Assembly (NCBI GenBank): GCA_007115705.1
Contig: QXEO01000247.1
Coordinates: 15,445,319-15,509,318, forward strand
Length of the DNA stretch: 64,000 nucleotides
Source of the DNA: Dactylis glomerata
Lineage: Eukaryota > Streptophyta > Magnoliopsida > Poales > Poaceae
Reading direction: 5' to 3'
The notes beneath the pieces are model-generated. The model ran no database searches, had not been told where the DNA came from, and worked only from the letters and a program-made list of their open reading frames with translations. Made by a program: the position numbers and the translations under genes. Positions 22,301-34,437 of the stretch are shown here, one piece after another (within the stretch, counting starts at the first letter, position 1; the number at the start of each line of letters is the position of its first letter).

Positions 22301-25300
22301 AGGAATCCCCCCAAAGCTATCACTTTACCCTAATATATGTAGTTACATGTGTTAGGGAGTTTAGAGAGCCAACATCTATCTTCGAGGTGTCACCCTCTTC
22401 AGACGTACACATGCGATAACACTCTCGAAAATCTTGGGCGTAGGGCGGGAATCCCCCCAAAGCTATCCCTTTCCCCTAATATATGTAGCTATGTGTGTTA
22501 GGGTGTTTAGAGAGGCAACATCTATCTCTGAGGTGTCACCCTCTTCAGACGTACACATGCGATAACACTCTCGAATATCTCGGGCGTAGGGCGGGAAACT
22601 CCCACGATGGGTCTACTAGGGGGGATCTTGGACTCCACGGTGTTGTTCCATGCTCCTATTGCCTAACCAAATAAAATAAAGTAAAAAGGTCCACCGGTCA
22701 ACCGTCGTTGGATGGAAGTCAAAGGGGTAGACTGCGCGGGCCCACCTGGCTAGAGTTTTGATGTACGCGGAGCCTGAGAAGAGTAGGAATCCCCCCAAAG
22801 CTATCACTTTCCCCTAATATATCTAGTTACGTGTGTTAGGGTGTTTAGAGAGGCAACATCTATCTCCGAGGTGTCACCCTCTTCAGACGTACACATGCGA
22901 TAACACTCTCGAAAATCTCGGGCGTAGGGCGGGAAACTCCCACGACGGGTCTACTAGGGGGGATCTTGGACTCCACGGTGTTGTTCCATGCTCCTATTTT
23001 CTAACCAAACAAAATAAAGTAAAAAGGTCCACCGGTCAACTGTCGTTGGAGGGAAGTCAAAGGGGTAGACCGTGCGGGCCCACATGGCTAGAGTTTCGAT
23101 GTACGTGGAGCCTGAGAAGAGTAGGAATCCCCCCAAAGCTATCACTTTCCCCTAATATATGTAGTTACATGTGTTAGGGGGTTTAGAGAGGCAACATCTA
23201 TCTCCGAGGTGTCACCCTCTTCAGACATACACATGCGATAACACTCTCGAAAATCTTGGGCGTAGGGCGGGAATCCCCCCAAAGCTATCACTTTCCCCTA
23301 ATATATGTAGCTATGTGTGTTAGGGTGTTTAGAGTGGCAACATCTATCTCCAAGGTGTCACCTTCTTCAGATGTACACATGCGATAACACTCTCGAAAAT
23401 CTCGAGCGTAGGGCAGGAATCTCCCACGACGGGTCTACTAGGGGGGATCTTGGAGTCCACGGTGTTGTTCCATGCTCCTATTGCCTAACCAAACAAAATA
23501 AAGTAAAAAGGTCCACCGGTCAACTGTCGTTGGAGGGAAGTCAAAGGGGTAGACCGCGCGGGCCCACCTGGCTAGAGTTTCGATGTACGCGGAGCCTGAG
23601 AAGAGTAGGAATCCCCCCAAAGCTATCACTTTCCCCTAATATATGTAGTTACATGTGTTAGGGTGTTTAGAGAGGCAACATCTATCTCCGAGGTGTCACC
23701 ATCTTCAGACGTACACATGCGATAACACTCTCAAAAATCAAGGGCGTAGGGCGGGAATCCCCCCAAAGCTATCACTTTCCCCTAATATATGTAGTTACGT
23801 GTGTTAGGGTGTTTAGAGAGGCGACATCTATCTCTGAGGTGTCACTCTCTTCAGACGTATAGATGCGATAACACTCTCGAAAATCTCGGGCGTAGGGCGG
23901 GAAACTCCCACGACGGGTCTACTAGGGGGATCTCGGACTCCACGGTGTTGTTCCATGCTCCTATTGCCTAACCAAACAAAATAAAGTAAAAAGGTCCACC
24001 AGCCAACCGTCATTGGAGGGAAGTCAAAGGGGTAGACCGCGTGGGCCCACCTGGCTAGAGTTTCGATGTACGCGGAGCCTGAGAAGAGTAGGAATGCCCC
24101 CAAAGCTATCACTTTCCCCTAATATATCTAGTTATGTGTGTTAGGGTGTTTAGATAGGCAACATCTATCTCCGAGGTGTCACCCTCTTCAGACGTACACA
24201 TGCGATAACACTCTCGAAAATCTCGGGCGTAGGGTGGGGAACTCCCACGACGGGTCTACTAGGGGGGATCTTGGACTCCGCGGTGTTGTTCCATGCTCAT
24301 ATTTCCTAACCAAACAAAATAAAGTAAAAAGGTCCACTGGTCAACCATCGTTGGAGGGAAGTCAAAGGGGTAGACCGCGCGGGCCCACCTGGCTAGAGTT
24401 TTGATGTACACGGAGCCTGAGAAGAGTAGGAATCCTCCCAAAGCTATCACTTTCCCCTAATATATCTAGTTATGTGTGTTAGGGTGTTTAGAGAGGCAAC
24501 ATCTATCTCTGAGGTGTCACCCTCTTCAGACGTACACATGCGATAACACTCTCGAAAATCTCGGGCGTATGGTGGAAACTCCCACGATAGGTCTACTAGG
24601 GGGATCCTAGACTCCACGGTGTTGTTCCATGCCCCTATTGCCTAACCAAACAAAATAAAGTAAAAAGGTCCACCGGTCAACCGTCGTTGGAGGGAAGTCA
24701 AAGGGGTAGACCGTGCGGGCCCACCTGGCTAGAGTTTCGATGTACGCGGAGCCTGAAAAGAGTAGGAATCCCCCCAAACCTATCCCTTTCCCCTAATATA
24801 TCTAGTTACGTGTGTTAGGGTGTTTAGAGAGGCAACATCTATCTCCGAGGTGTCACCCTCTTCAGACGTACACATGCGATAACACTCTCGAAAATCTCGG
24901 GCGTAGGGCGGGAAACTCCCACGACGGGTCTACTAGGGGGGATCTTGGACTCCGCGGTGTTGTTCCATGCTCCTATTTCCTAACCAAACAAAATAAAGTA
25001 AAAAGGTCCACCGGTCAACCGTCGTTGGAGGGAAGTCAAAGGGGTAGACCGCACGGGCCCACCTGGCTAGAGTTTTGATGTACGCGGAGCCTGAGAAGAG
25101 TAGGAATCCCCCCAAAGCTATCACTTTCCCCTAATATATCTAGTTATGTGTGTTAGGGTGTTTAGAGAGGCAACATCTACCTCTGAGGTGTCACCCTCTT
25201 CAGACGTACACATGCGATAACACTCTCAAAAATCTCGGGCGTAGGGCGGGAAACTCCCACGACAGGTCTACTAGGGGGGATCTTGGACTCAACGGTGTTG

Positions 25301-28300
25301 TTCCATGCTCCTATTTCCTAACCAAACAAAATAAAGTAAAAAGGTCCACTGGTCAACTATCGTTGGAGGGAAGTCAAAGGGGTAGACCATGCGGGCCCAC
25401 CTGGCTAGAGTTTCGATGTGCGCGGAGCCTGAGAAGAGTAGGAATCCCCCCAAAGCTATCACTTTCCCCTAATATATGTAGTTACATGTGTTAGGGAGTT
25501 TAGAGAGCCAACATCTATCTCCGAGGTGTCACCCTCTTCAGACGTACACATGCGATAACACTCTCGAAAATCTTGGGCGTAGGGCGGGAATCCCCCCAAA
25601 GCTATCCCTTTCCCCTAATATATGTAGCTATGTGTGTTAGGGTGTTTAGAGAGGCAACATTTATCTCTGAGGTGTCACCCTCTTCAGACGTACACATGCG
25701 ATAACACTCTCGAATATCTCGGGCGTAGGGCGGGAAACTCCCACGATGGGTCTACTAGGGGGGATCTTGGACTCCACGGTGTTGTTCCATGCTCCTATTG
25801 CCTAACCAAATAAAATAAAGTAAAAAGGTCCACCGGTCAACCGTCGTTGGAGGGAAGTCAAAGGGGTAGACCATGTGGGCCCACCTGGCTAGAGTTTCGA
25901 TGTACGCGGAGCCTGAGAAGAGTAGGAATCCCCCCAAAGCTATCACTTTCCCTTAATATATGTAGTTACATGTGTTAGGGTGTTTAGAGAGGCAACATCT
26001 ATCTCCCAGGTGTCACCCTCTTCAGACGTACACATGCGATAACACTCTCGAAAATCTTGGGCGTAGGGCGGGAATCCCCCCAAAGCTATCACTTTCCCCT
26101 AATATATGTAGCTATGTGTGTTAGGGTGTTTAGAGTGGCAACATCTATCTCCGAGGTGTCACCCTCTTCAGATGTACACATGCGATAACACTCTCAAAAA
26201 TCTCGAGCGTAGGGCAGGAATCTCCCACGACGGGTCTACTAGGGGGATCTTGGAGTCCACGGTGTTGTTCCATGCTCCTATTGCCTAACCAAACAAAATA
26301 AAGTAAAAAGGTCCACCGGTCAACTATCGTTGGAGGGAAGTCAAAGGGGTAGACCGCGCGGGCCCACCTGGCTAGAGTTTCGATGTACGCGGAGCCTGAG
26401 AAGAGTAGGAATCCCGCCAAAGCTATCACTTTCCCCTAATATATGTAGTTACATGTGTTAGGGTGTTTAGAGAGGCAACATCTATCTCCGAGGTATCACC
26501 CTCTTCAGACGTACACATGCGATAACACTCTCAAAAACCTCGGGCATAGGGCGGGAATCCCCCCAAAGCTATCACTTTCCCCTAATATATGTAGTTACGT
26601 GTGTTAGGGTGTTTAGAGAGGCAACATCTACCTCCGAGGTGTCACCCTCTTCAGACGTACACATGCGATAACACTCTCAAAAATCTCGGGAGTAGGGCGG
26701 GAAACTCCCACGACGGGTCTACTAGGGGGGATCTTGGACTCAATGGTGTTGTTCCATGCTCCTATTTCCTAACCAAACAAAATAAAGTAAAAAGGTCCAT
26801 CGGTCAACCGTCGTTGGAGGGAAGTCAAAGGGGTAGACCGTGCGGGCCCACCTGGCTAGAGTTTCGATGTACGCGGAGCCTGAAAAGAGTAGGAATCCCC
26901 CCAAAGCTATCACTTTCCCCTAATATATGTAGTTACATGTGTTAGGGAGTTTAGAGAGCCAACATCTATCTCCGAGGTGTCACCCTCTTCAGACGTACAC
27001 ATGCGATAACACTCTCGAAAATCTTGGGCGTAGGGCGGGAATCCCCCCAAAGCTATCCCTTCCCCTAATATATGTAGCTATGTGTGTTAGGGTGTTTAGA
27101 GAGGCAACATTTATCTCTGAGGTGTCACCCTCTTCAGACGTACACATGCGATAACACTCTCGAATATCTCGGGCGTAGGGCGGGAAACTCCCACGATCGG
27201 TCTACTAGGGGGGATCTTGGACTCCACGGTGTTGTTCCATGCTCCTATTGCCTAACCAAATAAAATAAAGTAAAAAGGTCCACCGGTCAACCGTCGTTGG
27301 AGGGAAGTCAAAGGGGTAGACCACGCGGGCCCACCTGGCTAGAGTTTCGATGTACGCGGAGCCTGAGAAGAGTAGGAATCCCACCAAAGCTATCACTTTC
27401 CCTTAATATATGTAGTTACATGTGTTAGGGTCTTTAGAGAGGCAACATCTATCTCCGAGGTGTCACCCTCTTCAGACGTACACATGCGATAACACTCTCG
27501 AAAATCTTGGGCGTAGGGCGGGAATCCCCCCAAAGCTATCACTTTCCCCTAATATATGTAGCTATGTGTGTTAGGGTGTTTAGAGTGGCAACATCTATCT
27601 CCGAGGTGTCACCCTCTTCAGATGTACACATGCGACAACACTCTCAAAAATCTCGAGGGTAGGGCAGGAATCTCCCACGACGGGTCTACTAGGGGGATCT
27701 TGGAGTCCACGGTGTTGTTCCATGCTCCTATTGCCTAACCAAACAAAATAAAGTAAAAAGGTCCACCGGTCAACTATCGTTGGAGGGAAGTCAAAGGGGT
27801 AGAACGCGCGGGCCCACCTGGCTAGAGTTTCGATGTACGCGGAGCCTGAGAAGAGTAGGAATCCCCCCAAAGCTATCACTTTCCCCTAATATATGTAGTT
27901 ACATGTGTTAGGGTGTTTAGAGAGGCAACATCTATCTCCGAGGTATCACCCTTTTCAGACGTACACATGCGATAAGACTCTCAAAAACCTCGGGCATAGG
28001 GCGGGAATCCCCCCAAAGCTATCACTTTCCCCTAATATATGTAGTTACGTGTGTTAGGGTGTTTAGAGAGGCAACATCTATCTCTGAGGTGTCACTCTCT
28101 TCAGACGTATACATGCGATAACACTCTCTAAAATCTCGGGCGTAGGGCGGGAAACTCCCACGACGGGTCTACTAGGGGGATCTTGGACTCCACGGTGTTG
28201 TTCCATGCTCCTATTGCCTAACCAAACAAAATAAAGTAAAAAGGTCCACCGGTCAACCGTCATTGGAGGGAAGTCAAAGGGGTAGACCGCGCGGGCCCAC

Positions 28301-29177
28301 CTGGCTAGAGTTTCGATGTATGCGGAGCTTGAGAAGAGTAGGAATCCCCCCCAAAGCTATCACTTTCCCCTAATATATCTAGTTATGTGTGTTAGGGTGT
28401 TTAGATAGGCAACATCTATCTCTGAGGTGTCACCCTCTTCAGACGTACACATGCGATAACACTCTCGAAAATCTCGGGCGTAGGGCGGGAAACTCCCACG
28501 ACGGGTCTACTAGGGGGTATCTTGGACTCCGCGGTGTTGTTCCATGCTCATATTTCCTAACCAAACAAAATAAAGTAAAAAGGTCCACTGGTCAACCGTC
28601 GTTGGAGGGAAGTCAAAGGGGTAGACCGCGCGGGCCCACCTGGCTAGAGTTTTGATGTACACGGAGCCTGAGAAGAGTAGGAATCCTCCCAAAGCTATCA
28701 CTTTCCCCTAATATATCTAGTTACGTGTGTTAGTGTGTTTAGAGAGGCAACATCTATCTCTCAGGTGTCACCCTCTTCAGACGTACACATGCGATAACAC
28801 TCTCAAAAATCTCGGGCGTAGGGTGGGAAACTCCCACGATGGGTCTACTAGGGGGGATCCTGGACTCCACGGTGTTGTTCCATGCTCCTATTGCCTAACC
28901 AAACAAAATAAAGTAAAAAGGTCCACCGGTCAACCGTCGTTGGAGGGAAGTCAAAGGGGTAGACCGCGCGGGCCCACCCGGCTAGAGTTTCGATGTACGC
29001 GGAGCATGAGAAGAGTAGGAATCCCCCCAAAGCTATCACTTTCCCCTAATATATCTAGTTACGTGTGTTAGGGTGTTTAGAGAGGCAATATCTATCTCCG
29101 AGGTGTCACCCTCTTCAGACGTACACATGCGATAACACTCTCGAAAATCTCTGAGGTGTTACCCTCTTCAGACGTAC
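19395..29177 (+). repeat. Satellite-like tandem array 1: 338-bp monomers with a 146-bp short form
   Basis: About 24 full monomers (338 bp) and 10 short monomers (146 bp) lie head to tail. The full unit is a 146-bp block (CCCCAAAGCTATCACTTTCC to GGGCGGGAA) plus a 192-bp block (CTCCCACGACGGGTCTAC to GAAGAGTAGGAAT). The short unit lacks the 192-bp block. Short spacings follow 20812, 22312, 23134, 23618, 25450, 25935, 26419, 26903, 27386 and 27868. Recurrent 63-, 88-, 94- and 114-codon frames on both strands are by-products of the repeat: 338 is not a multiple of three, each frame runs into the next unit, and none resembles a protein family. Confidence 0.95.
25450..28351 (+). repeat. Higher-order repeat: two 1.45-kb blocks of alternating short and full monomers
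   Basis: From 25450 the monomers run short-full three times, making a block of about 1450 bp. It repeats once more from 26903 to about 28351. Sequence tags recur at the same place in each block, such as AATATCTCGGGCG with CCAAATAAAATAAAG, and GCAGGAATCTCCC. This shows block-wise amplification rather than monomer-by-monomer growth. Confidence 0.8.
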
Positions 29178-30600
29178 CTATAAATGGTTTATTATTCAAC
29201 CGAGTGCTGAATTTTAAACCCTAAGCATTTTAATATTTTTTAGAATTGTCTTGGCCCAATTTTCAAATTGAATTTTGGTAGCTCCTTCACTAAACATCTA
29301 TTTGCGCCACTTAGAAAATAAAAAAAATGAGTTTTTCATTCAAAGAAAATGAAAAATTCCTTCTGCAACATTGTTTGTCATTCCGAGTCGAACACTTTTG
29401 CACAATATAGGATCATTTGAACAAACTATGCCATGATTGTGGCCATGACATCGTTAGTTTAGCTTAAAACTCAAGAATCTTCGTACATGGTAGCTCTTTT
29501 GTATATATGGGTGGAATCTTGCAAAACTTTATTTATATCTCTGATAAAATATCAACTTGTGCATCTAAAAATCATTTTTTTTAAATTATGTGAAAACTAT
29601 TAAGCACTTGGAGTTCAAATTGGGCCCACTTCCTGCTAAATCCGCAGAAAGTTGTCAGAAAATTAAAAAAATACCTATAAATGGTTTATTATTCAACCAA
29701 GTGGTCAATGTCAAACCCTAAGTGGTATACTATTTTTGTAAATTATTTTGGTTCGATTATCAAATTGAATTTTGGTAGCTCCTTTACAAAAGCATCGATT
29801 TGTGGCACTCAGAAAATGAAAAATGACTTTTTTGTGCAAACAAAATGAAAACTTCCTTCAGCAACATTGTTTGTCATTCCGAGTCGAACACTTTTGCACA
29901 ATATAAGATCATTTGAACAAACTATGTCATGATTGTGGCCATAATATTGGTAGTTTGGCTTAAAAGTTAGGAATCTTCATACATGATAGCTCTGTTTTGA
30001 GAACACTTTTTTTAAAATTTTTTAATATTCCAAGTTTGTTATTTTTCCTTAGAATTAGGTCAAATAACATGACGCAGCGTGAAGGTTTTCTATTTTTTTG
30101 ATTTTTTAAGAATTTCTTGTCCCGGTTTTAAAAGGCGATCAAAACGGTGAGCGCGACCGTTCTTAGATCGGGGTAGAATCTTGCGATTTTTTTTGTAGAT
30201 CTCTGATAAAATAGCAAGTTGTGCACCTAAAAATATTTTTTGCAAAAAATCATGAGCAAACTATGAAGTACTTGTAGTTCAAATTCGACCCACTTCCAAC
30301 TGAATCAGCAGAAAGTTATCAAAAAATTAGAAAATACCTTGCAATTGTTTATTATTGAAACAATTGCTGAATCGTAAACCCTGAGTGGTATAGTATTTTT
30401 GGAGATTGTTTTGGTCCAATTGACTAATTGAATTTTGGTAGCTCCTTCACAAAAGCATCAATTTGTGGCAATCTGAAAATGGAAAATGAGTTTTTCATGC
30501 AAAGACAAAGGAAACTTCCTTCATCAACATTGTTTGTCATCCCAAGTCAAACACTTTTGCACAATATAGGATCATTTGACAAATCTATGTCATGGTTGTG
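29178..30600 (+). repeat. AT-rich region with three degenerate direct repeats (copy 1)
   Basis: A block that begins near TGGTTTATTATTCAAC and contains TTGAATTTTGGTAGCTCCTT and AACATTGTTTGTCATTCC occurs three times, starting near 29176, 29671 and 30336. No coding potential is seen. It lies between the satellite array and the gene-like segment. Confidence 0.8.
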
Positions 30601-30699
30601 GCCATGATATTGGTTATTTGGCGTGATATGTGGATATATGTTTTTGGCCAATCAGATGAGAGAACCAAAGTACACACAGATCACCTCATAGAAGTAGAT

Positions 30700-33600
30700 C
30701 TCAGCCATCCAATGATCTCCATCCAACGCCTGAGCAATACCAACAGTGCAGGAAAAGACGCGGGATCTGGAACTGGAATCCCGCCCACGCCCCAATACCC
30801 CACGGGCGGGATCGAATTTCATTTTTGGTTTATATCCCGTGGACGGGCCAACGAAACCCTATCTTGTTTCCTCTCCATCTTTCTCAGCCGCCACACGCGA
30901 GATCCATCTCCCCCGATTGCCAAGCCGCGCCGCCGTCTCCTCCGATGGCACAAGGCGACGAGGTCCTCCGACAAAAACCGCCTAGACACAGACGCACAGA
31001 GAGAATCGAAGGAGAGATCGAGATCTAGGATTCTAGGGCAATTGCTGCTAGCCATGGCGCCGCCGAAGCCGACCTCTCCCCGCTCCGATTCCGACATAGA
31101 ATCTGGCCAGGGCCTGCCATGCCCGCCTGCGCCATCTCTAGCTCCTCTATAGGCGCTGCGTCGTGGAGCTCAGGAGGGAGGGCCCCGCGTCGCACCCGCT
31201 GCATTCCCCTGCGCACCAGCTGGCTCCGCCGCTCGTGCCAGGCTTCCTCGCGCCTCCCGCGCCCGCGCAGGCGCCAGCACTCACGCCAACGACCGTGCCG
31301 AACGGCGTGGGGTAACTCGAAGGTACGCAGATCGTTCCCAGATCACGAATACCGTGTACAGAGACGAGAGGATTTGCACTTCAGATTTGATGTGGAACAC
31401 CGATACAGTTTTGCACTTCAGATTTCATGTTTTTATCTGCTTGTAGAGTCACAGCTAATCTTGAAAGAGTACTATGGTCTAATTCCGCTAATGCTTTGTA
31501 TTAGGCCAGCACAGTGAAGTGGTTCTGATAGAGTAATTTATTCAAACCATCCCTAACATAAACATCCGTACTACAAGCTCAGTTGTACTGATCGTCAAAT
31601 GAATTAAGAAGTGCATTTGTCCCAGGAAATTAGCACATATAATATGTAATTTGTCCAAGATAAACCAATGAAGAAGTGCTACTTTTTTGTTGCATCATAT
31701 CATGGTTAAATATTTGAAATGTCCTGCTCATGGTGGAAGCACAGCTTGAATCAGATGCTAAACCAGGAAAAGATTTCTATTATAAAATGCAATTCTTGGG
31801 TTCCATGTGTATATATCATTATGAAGGTGATGCTGACCAGGTTCATTATACAGAGAGGAGCACGAGGTCCTTGGACCATGGCGATGGCGGCAGGTGATGC
31901 TGACCAGGTTCGGCGACCGGCTTCACCGCGCGAGGCATCATGGTATCTCCCCTGTCGTTCCTCTCCTCTCCCTCCTCGTTCCTCTCCATGCTAGTAATGC
32001 AGCGCCAACAGCTGGTTCCACCTGCTAGTAATGAAATTGCCCTGTGCTGCATTGACTGTTCTGTCTCTCCTGGCTGCCCTGTATAATTTACAAAATGATG
32101 ATACTCACAGTCTGCTACATGACTGCTTGGTCTGTATGTTTTACTTATGATTGACGAGTTCACAGAATAGATGGTTGTTTTGTATCTGCTCCTCGCAAAG
32201 CAAATCACGACAAGCATTCTTCACTGTATTTTTCTGTCTTTATTCTATTCCTGCAGATATGTTGTGCTACCCCCTGTTATTTTGAATTAACCTGATATTT
32301 TGAGTTGCATTGGGTGCTTATTTCTATCAACAAAATCCGAGCATGAGTAAAACTAGTCACTCTCATAGTACTGCGTGTGTGCCCTTTCTAATTCAGCAAT
32401 TGCACATTGTAAGATGATCTGTTATGTTCTGTCAGTATACTTCTGGGTGCTGGATCTTATTACATGCCTGAGCTAATAAAACAATAGTAAGATGTTTAAC
32501 TTGTTACAATTTTCTTCTATCCATATATTGCAGTGAACATATACTATATCTGCACTTATTACACAATACTTGTTATCTTAAATCCTTGTCACCAGCATGC
32601 TAAGTTGTTGAGTTTTGTTGCGATTTTGATCTTAAATGCATTGCTTGACTTGAGTTGATACAAATAGCTAGCTGTGTATTTTTTTATATGTTTTATAAAT
32701 GATAGTTTTTGCGAGATGTGCTCATGCTGATTTTCGTTGAAATGACACTGTTATGCACCATATTTTTTACTTAGCTTTATGCTTTACATGTGTTCTGGAG
32801 CCCATCACCTTTGATTCTTACTGGCCTTTGCGCAAGACGATAACATTATCTTTGATGCTTTATTACTGACCCTCACCTTTGTTCTTGCAGGTCGAAAGGA
32901 GCGGAGACGTCCTCGACCCTAGCGCCCTGGAAAAGGTCCTCCCCCTGTTCTGCCATGCCATGTGCTAGAGTCTAGCTTTGATACTTGCTAGTGCATATTG
33001 TTGCTATTCCTGTGAAATATGAGCTTCATCTTGTCATTATGTGATATTTTTTTTGCTTTCTGGAAAATTACTTGCTGCTGCTCATGGTGCTTAACAGTGA
33101 GTTTTGACTTACTATTACTGTGCTGCTCCACTTGTGGGTGCTGGATCTTACGATCTGACATTTAGATAACATGCTAAGGAAGATTTTGGTAGATCTTTTT
33201 TTTGCATATAATGTATATAAGAATGCTCTGATTTTGGCATTACGAAATGTTAATCTCTTCTGTTTGTACCTTGCTGTTTCAAATTCTGAAGTTTTTCGTT
33301 AGTGGAGTTTTGAGTTGTGATTATGTGTGGCTGTATGGTCATGGGTCTGCTCTAGCCAATATTTTGATCTAACTGCGATGTAGTTCATAATTGATGATTG
33401 TAAAATCTGCTTTCCCTTGTTCTCTAGTTTCAGGTACAGACATGTCTACTTCTATTGACTTACAACCATTTTGTGTGGTTTACTCAAACTAGTAAGATGT
33501 TTACCCTATTACATGTTAGCTCATTGGCATTCAAATTTCTTCTATCAATATTTAGCAATGAATTGATGTATATTATGTCTCTACTGTCATCTGAATATAT

Positions 33601-33800
33601 ATGTTGCTTGCTATTTTCTTAGCTACAAAAGTTTAATGATGAATCCTTTAAACTTGAACTGAATACCTGTAGCATTTCCTAGTTGTGTGGTTCTTCTTTG
33701 TTATGTAGTGATGATGCTCTTGGCGGCGATGCTTGTGTTGTGCCGGTGCTCAAAGTCCGTTGTCGACCGGTTTGTATGGAACATGGTGTTTTGTGATCAT
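30700..33800 (+). pseudogene. Gene-like segment carried by the transposon (copy 1)
   Basis: The segment looks like a plant gene: a GC-rich first part with TATATCCCG near 30832, an ATG at 31054 in good context (GCCATGG) opening MAPPKPTSPRSDSD, long AT-rich intron-like stretches, and spliceable exon candidates. A GTACGC donor lies at 31323. A TTCTTGCAG acceptor precedes a coding-looking stretch at 32891 (VERSGDVLDPSALEKVLP). A TATGTAG acceptor precedes 33709-33796 (DALGGDACVVPVLK, then TGA). The first ATG frame stops at 31152. I do not recognise the protein. It resembles host-gene capture by a CACTA element, but it could be a remnant of an element gene. Confidence 0.4.
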
Positions 33801-34140
33801 TTGGGCTATATGTAATGAATTTATTGTGCTCGTGATAACATCATGTGAACTTGTCGTGGTGCCATGACCATATGGAGATCGTTTGAACTATGTGTTTTGT
33901 GATCGTTTGAACTATGTGTAATGGAACTATGTGTTTTATGATCGTTTGAACTTTGTGTAATGAATTTGTGACTTGGTTATGAATGTTTCATATGGAGATT
34001 TGTTGAGATGTTTATGAATGTTTATGGATGCAGTGATTTTGTGAGATTATTAGTTTACATGTGATGAAATATTGAATCTGGTATTTTATTTGTAGGAATG
34101 TTACAGAAAACAAATAGAAAAGAAAAACCTATGAAGCTAA
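33801..34140 (+). other. AT-rich stretch with short direct repeats
   Basis: GATCGTTTGAACTATGTGT occurs twice (near 33880 and 33908), and a variant GATCGTTTGAACTTTGTGT lies near 33941, within an AT-rich stretch resembling a 3' UTR. No further feature is seen. Confidence 0.6.
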
Positions 34141-34402
34141 GCCGACGGCTTTGCCGTCGGCCTAGCTCGCCACCAGGCGGCCGACATGATTCCAGAATTT
34201 GACACGTGGAAGCTAAGCCGACGGCTTTGCCGTCGGCCTATCTCGATACTAGAATTCTGCACGTCTACGTATATCGACCGCTTTGCCGTTGGCCTAACTC
34301 ATTACAAGAACTCGGCACGTGGATGTATGTTGACGGCCATAGCCGTCGGCCTACCTCATCTTCCGGCCGAACCGCATATGCCGACGGTCGTGCCCGTCGG
34401 AG
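34141..34402. repeat. Right inner subterminal GCCGACGGC cluster
   Basis: Repeated pairs such as GCCGACGGCTTTGCCGTCGG at about 34141-34160 and again near 34218 are separated by degenerate spacers containing CACGT. It is the inner half of the right subterminal region, split from the outer half by the retroposon at 34438. Confidence 0.8.
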
Positions 34403-34437
34403 TAGCTTCGCCCAGCAAGGTCAGAGCAGTTGACATG

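Noticed and set aside
20633..29039. Recurrent minus-strand 63- and 94-codon frames (MIALGGFLLF type) as small membrane proteins
   Set aside because: The hydrophobic start is suggestive, but the frames are shadows of the satellite and have no promoter or conserved start context independent of the repeat.
19837..29071. Recurrent plus-strand frames of 88-114 codons (MLGCLERQHL type) as a tandem gene family
   Set aside because: They repeat only because the DNA repeats. They run across monomer borders, 338 is not divisible by three, equal-length frames exist on the minus strand, and no protein family is recognised.
19395..29177. CRISPR array
   Set aside because: Monomers are 146-338 bp, contiguous and without unique spacers, and the host is a plant.
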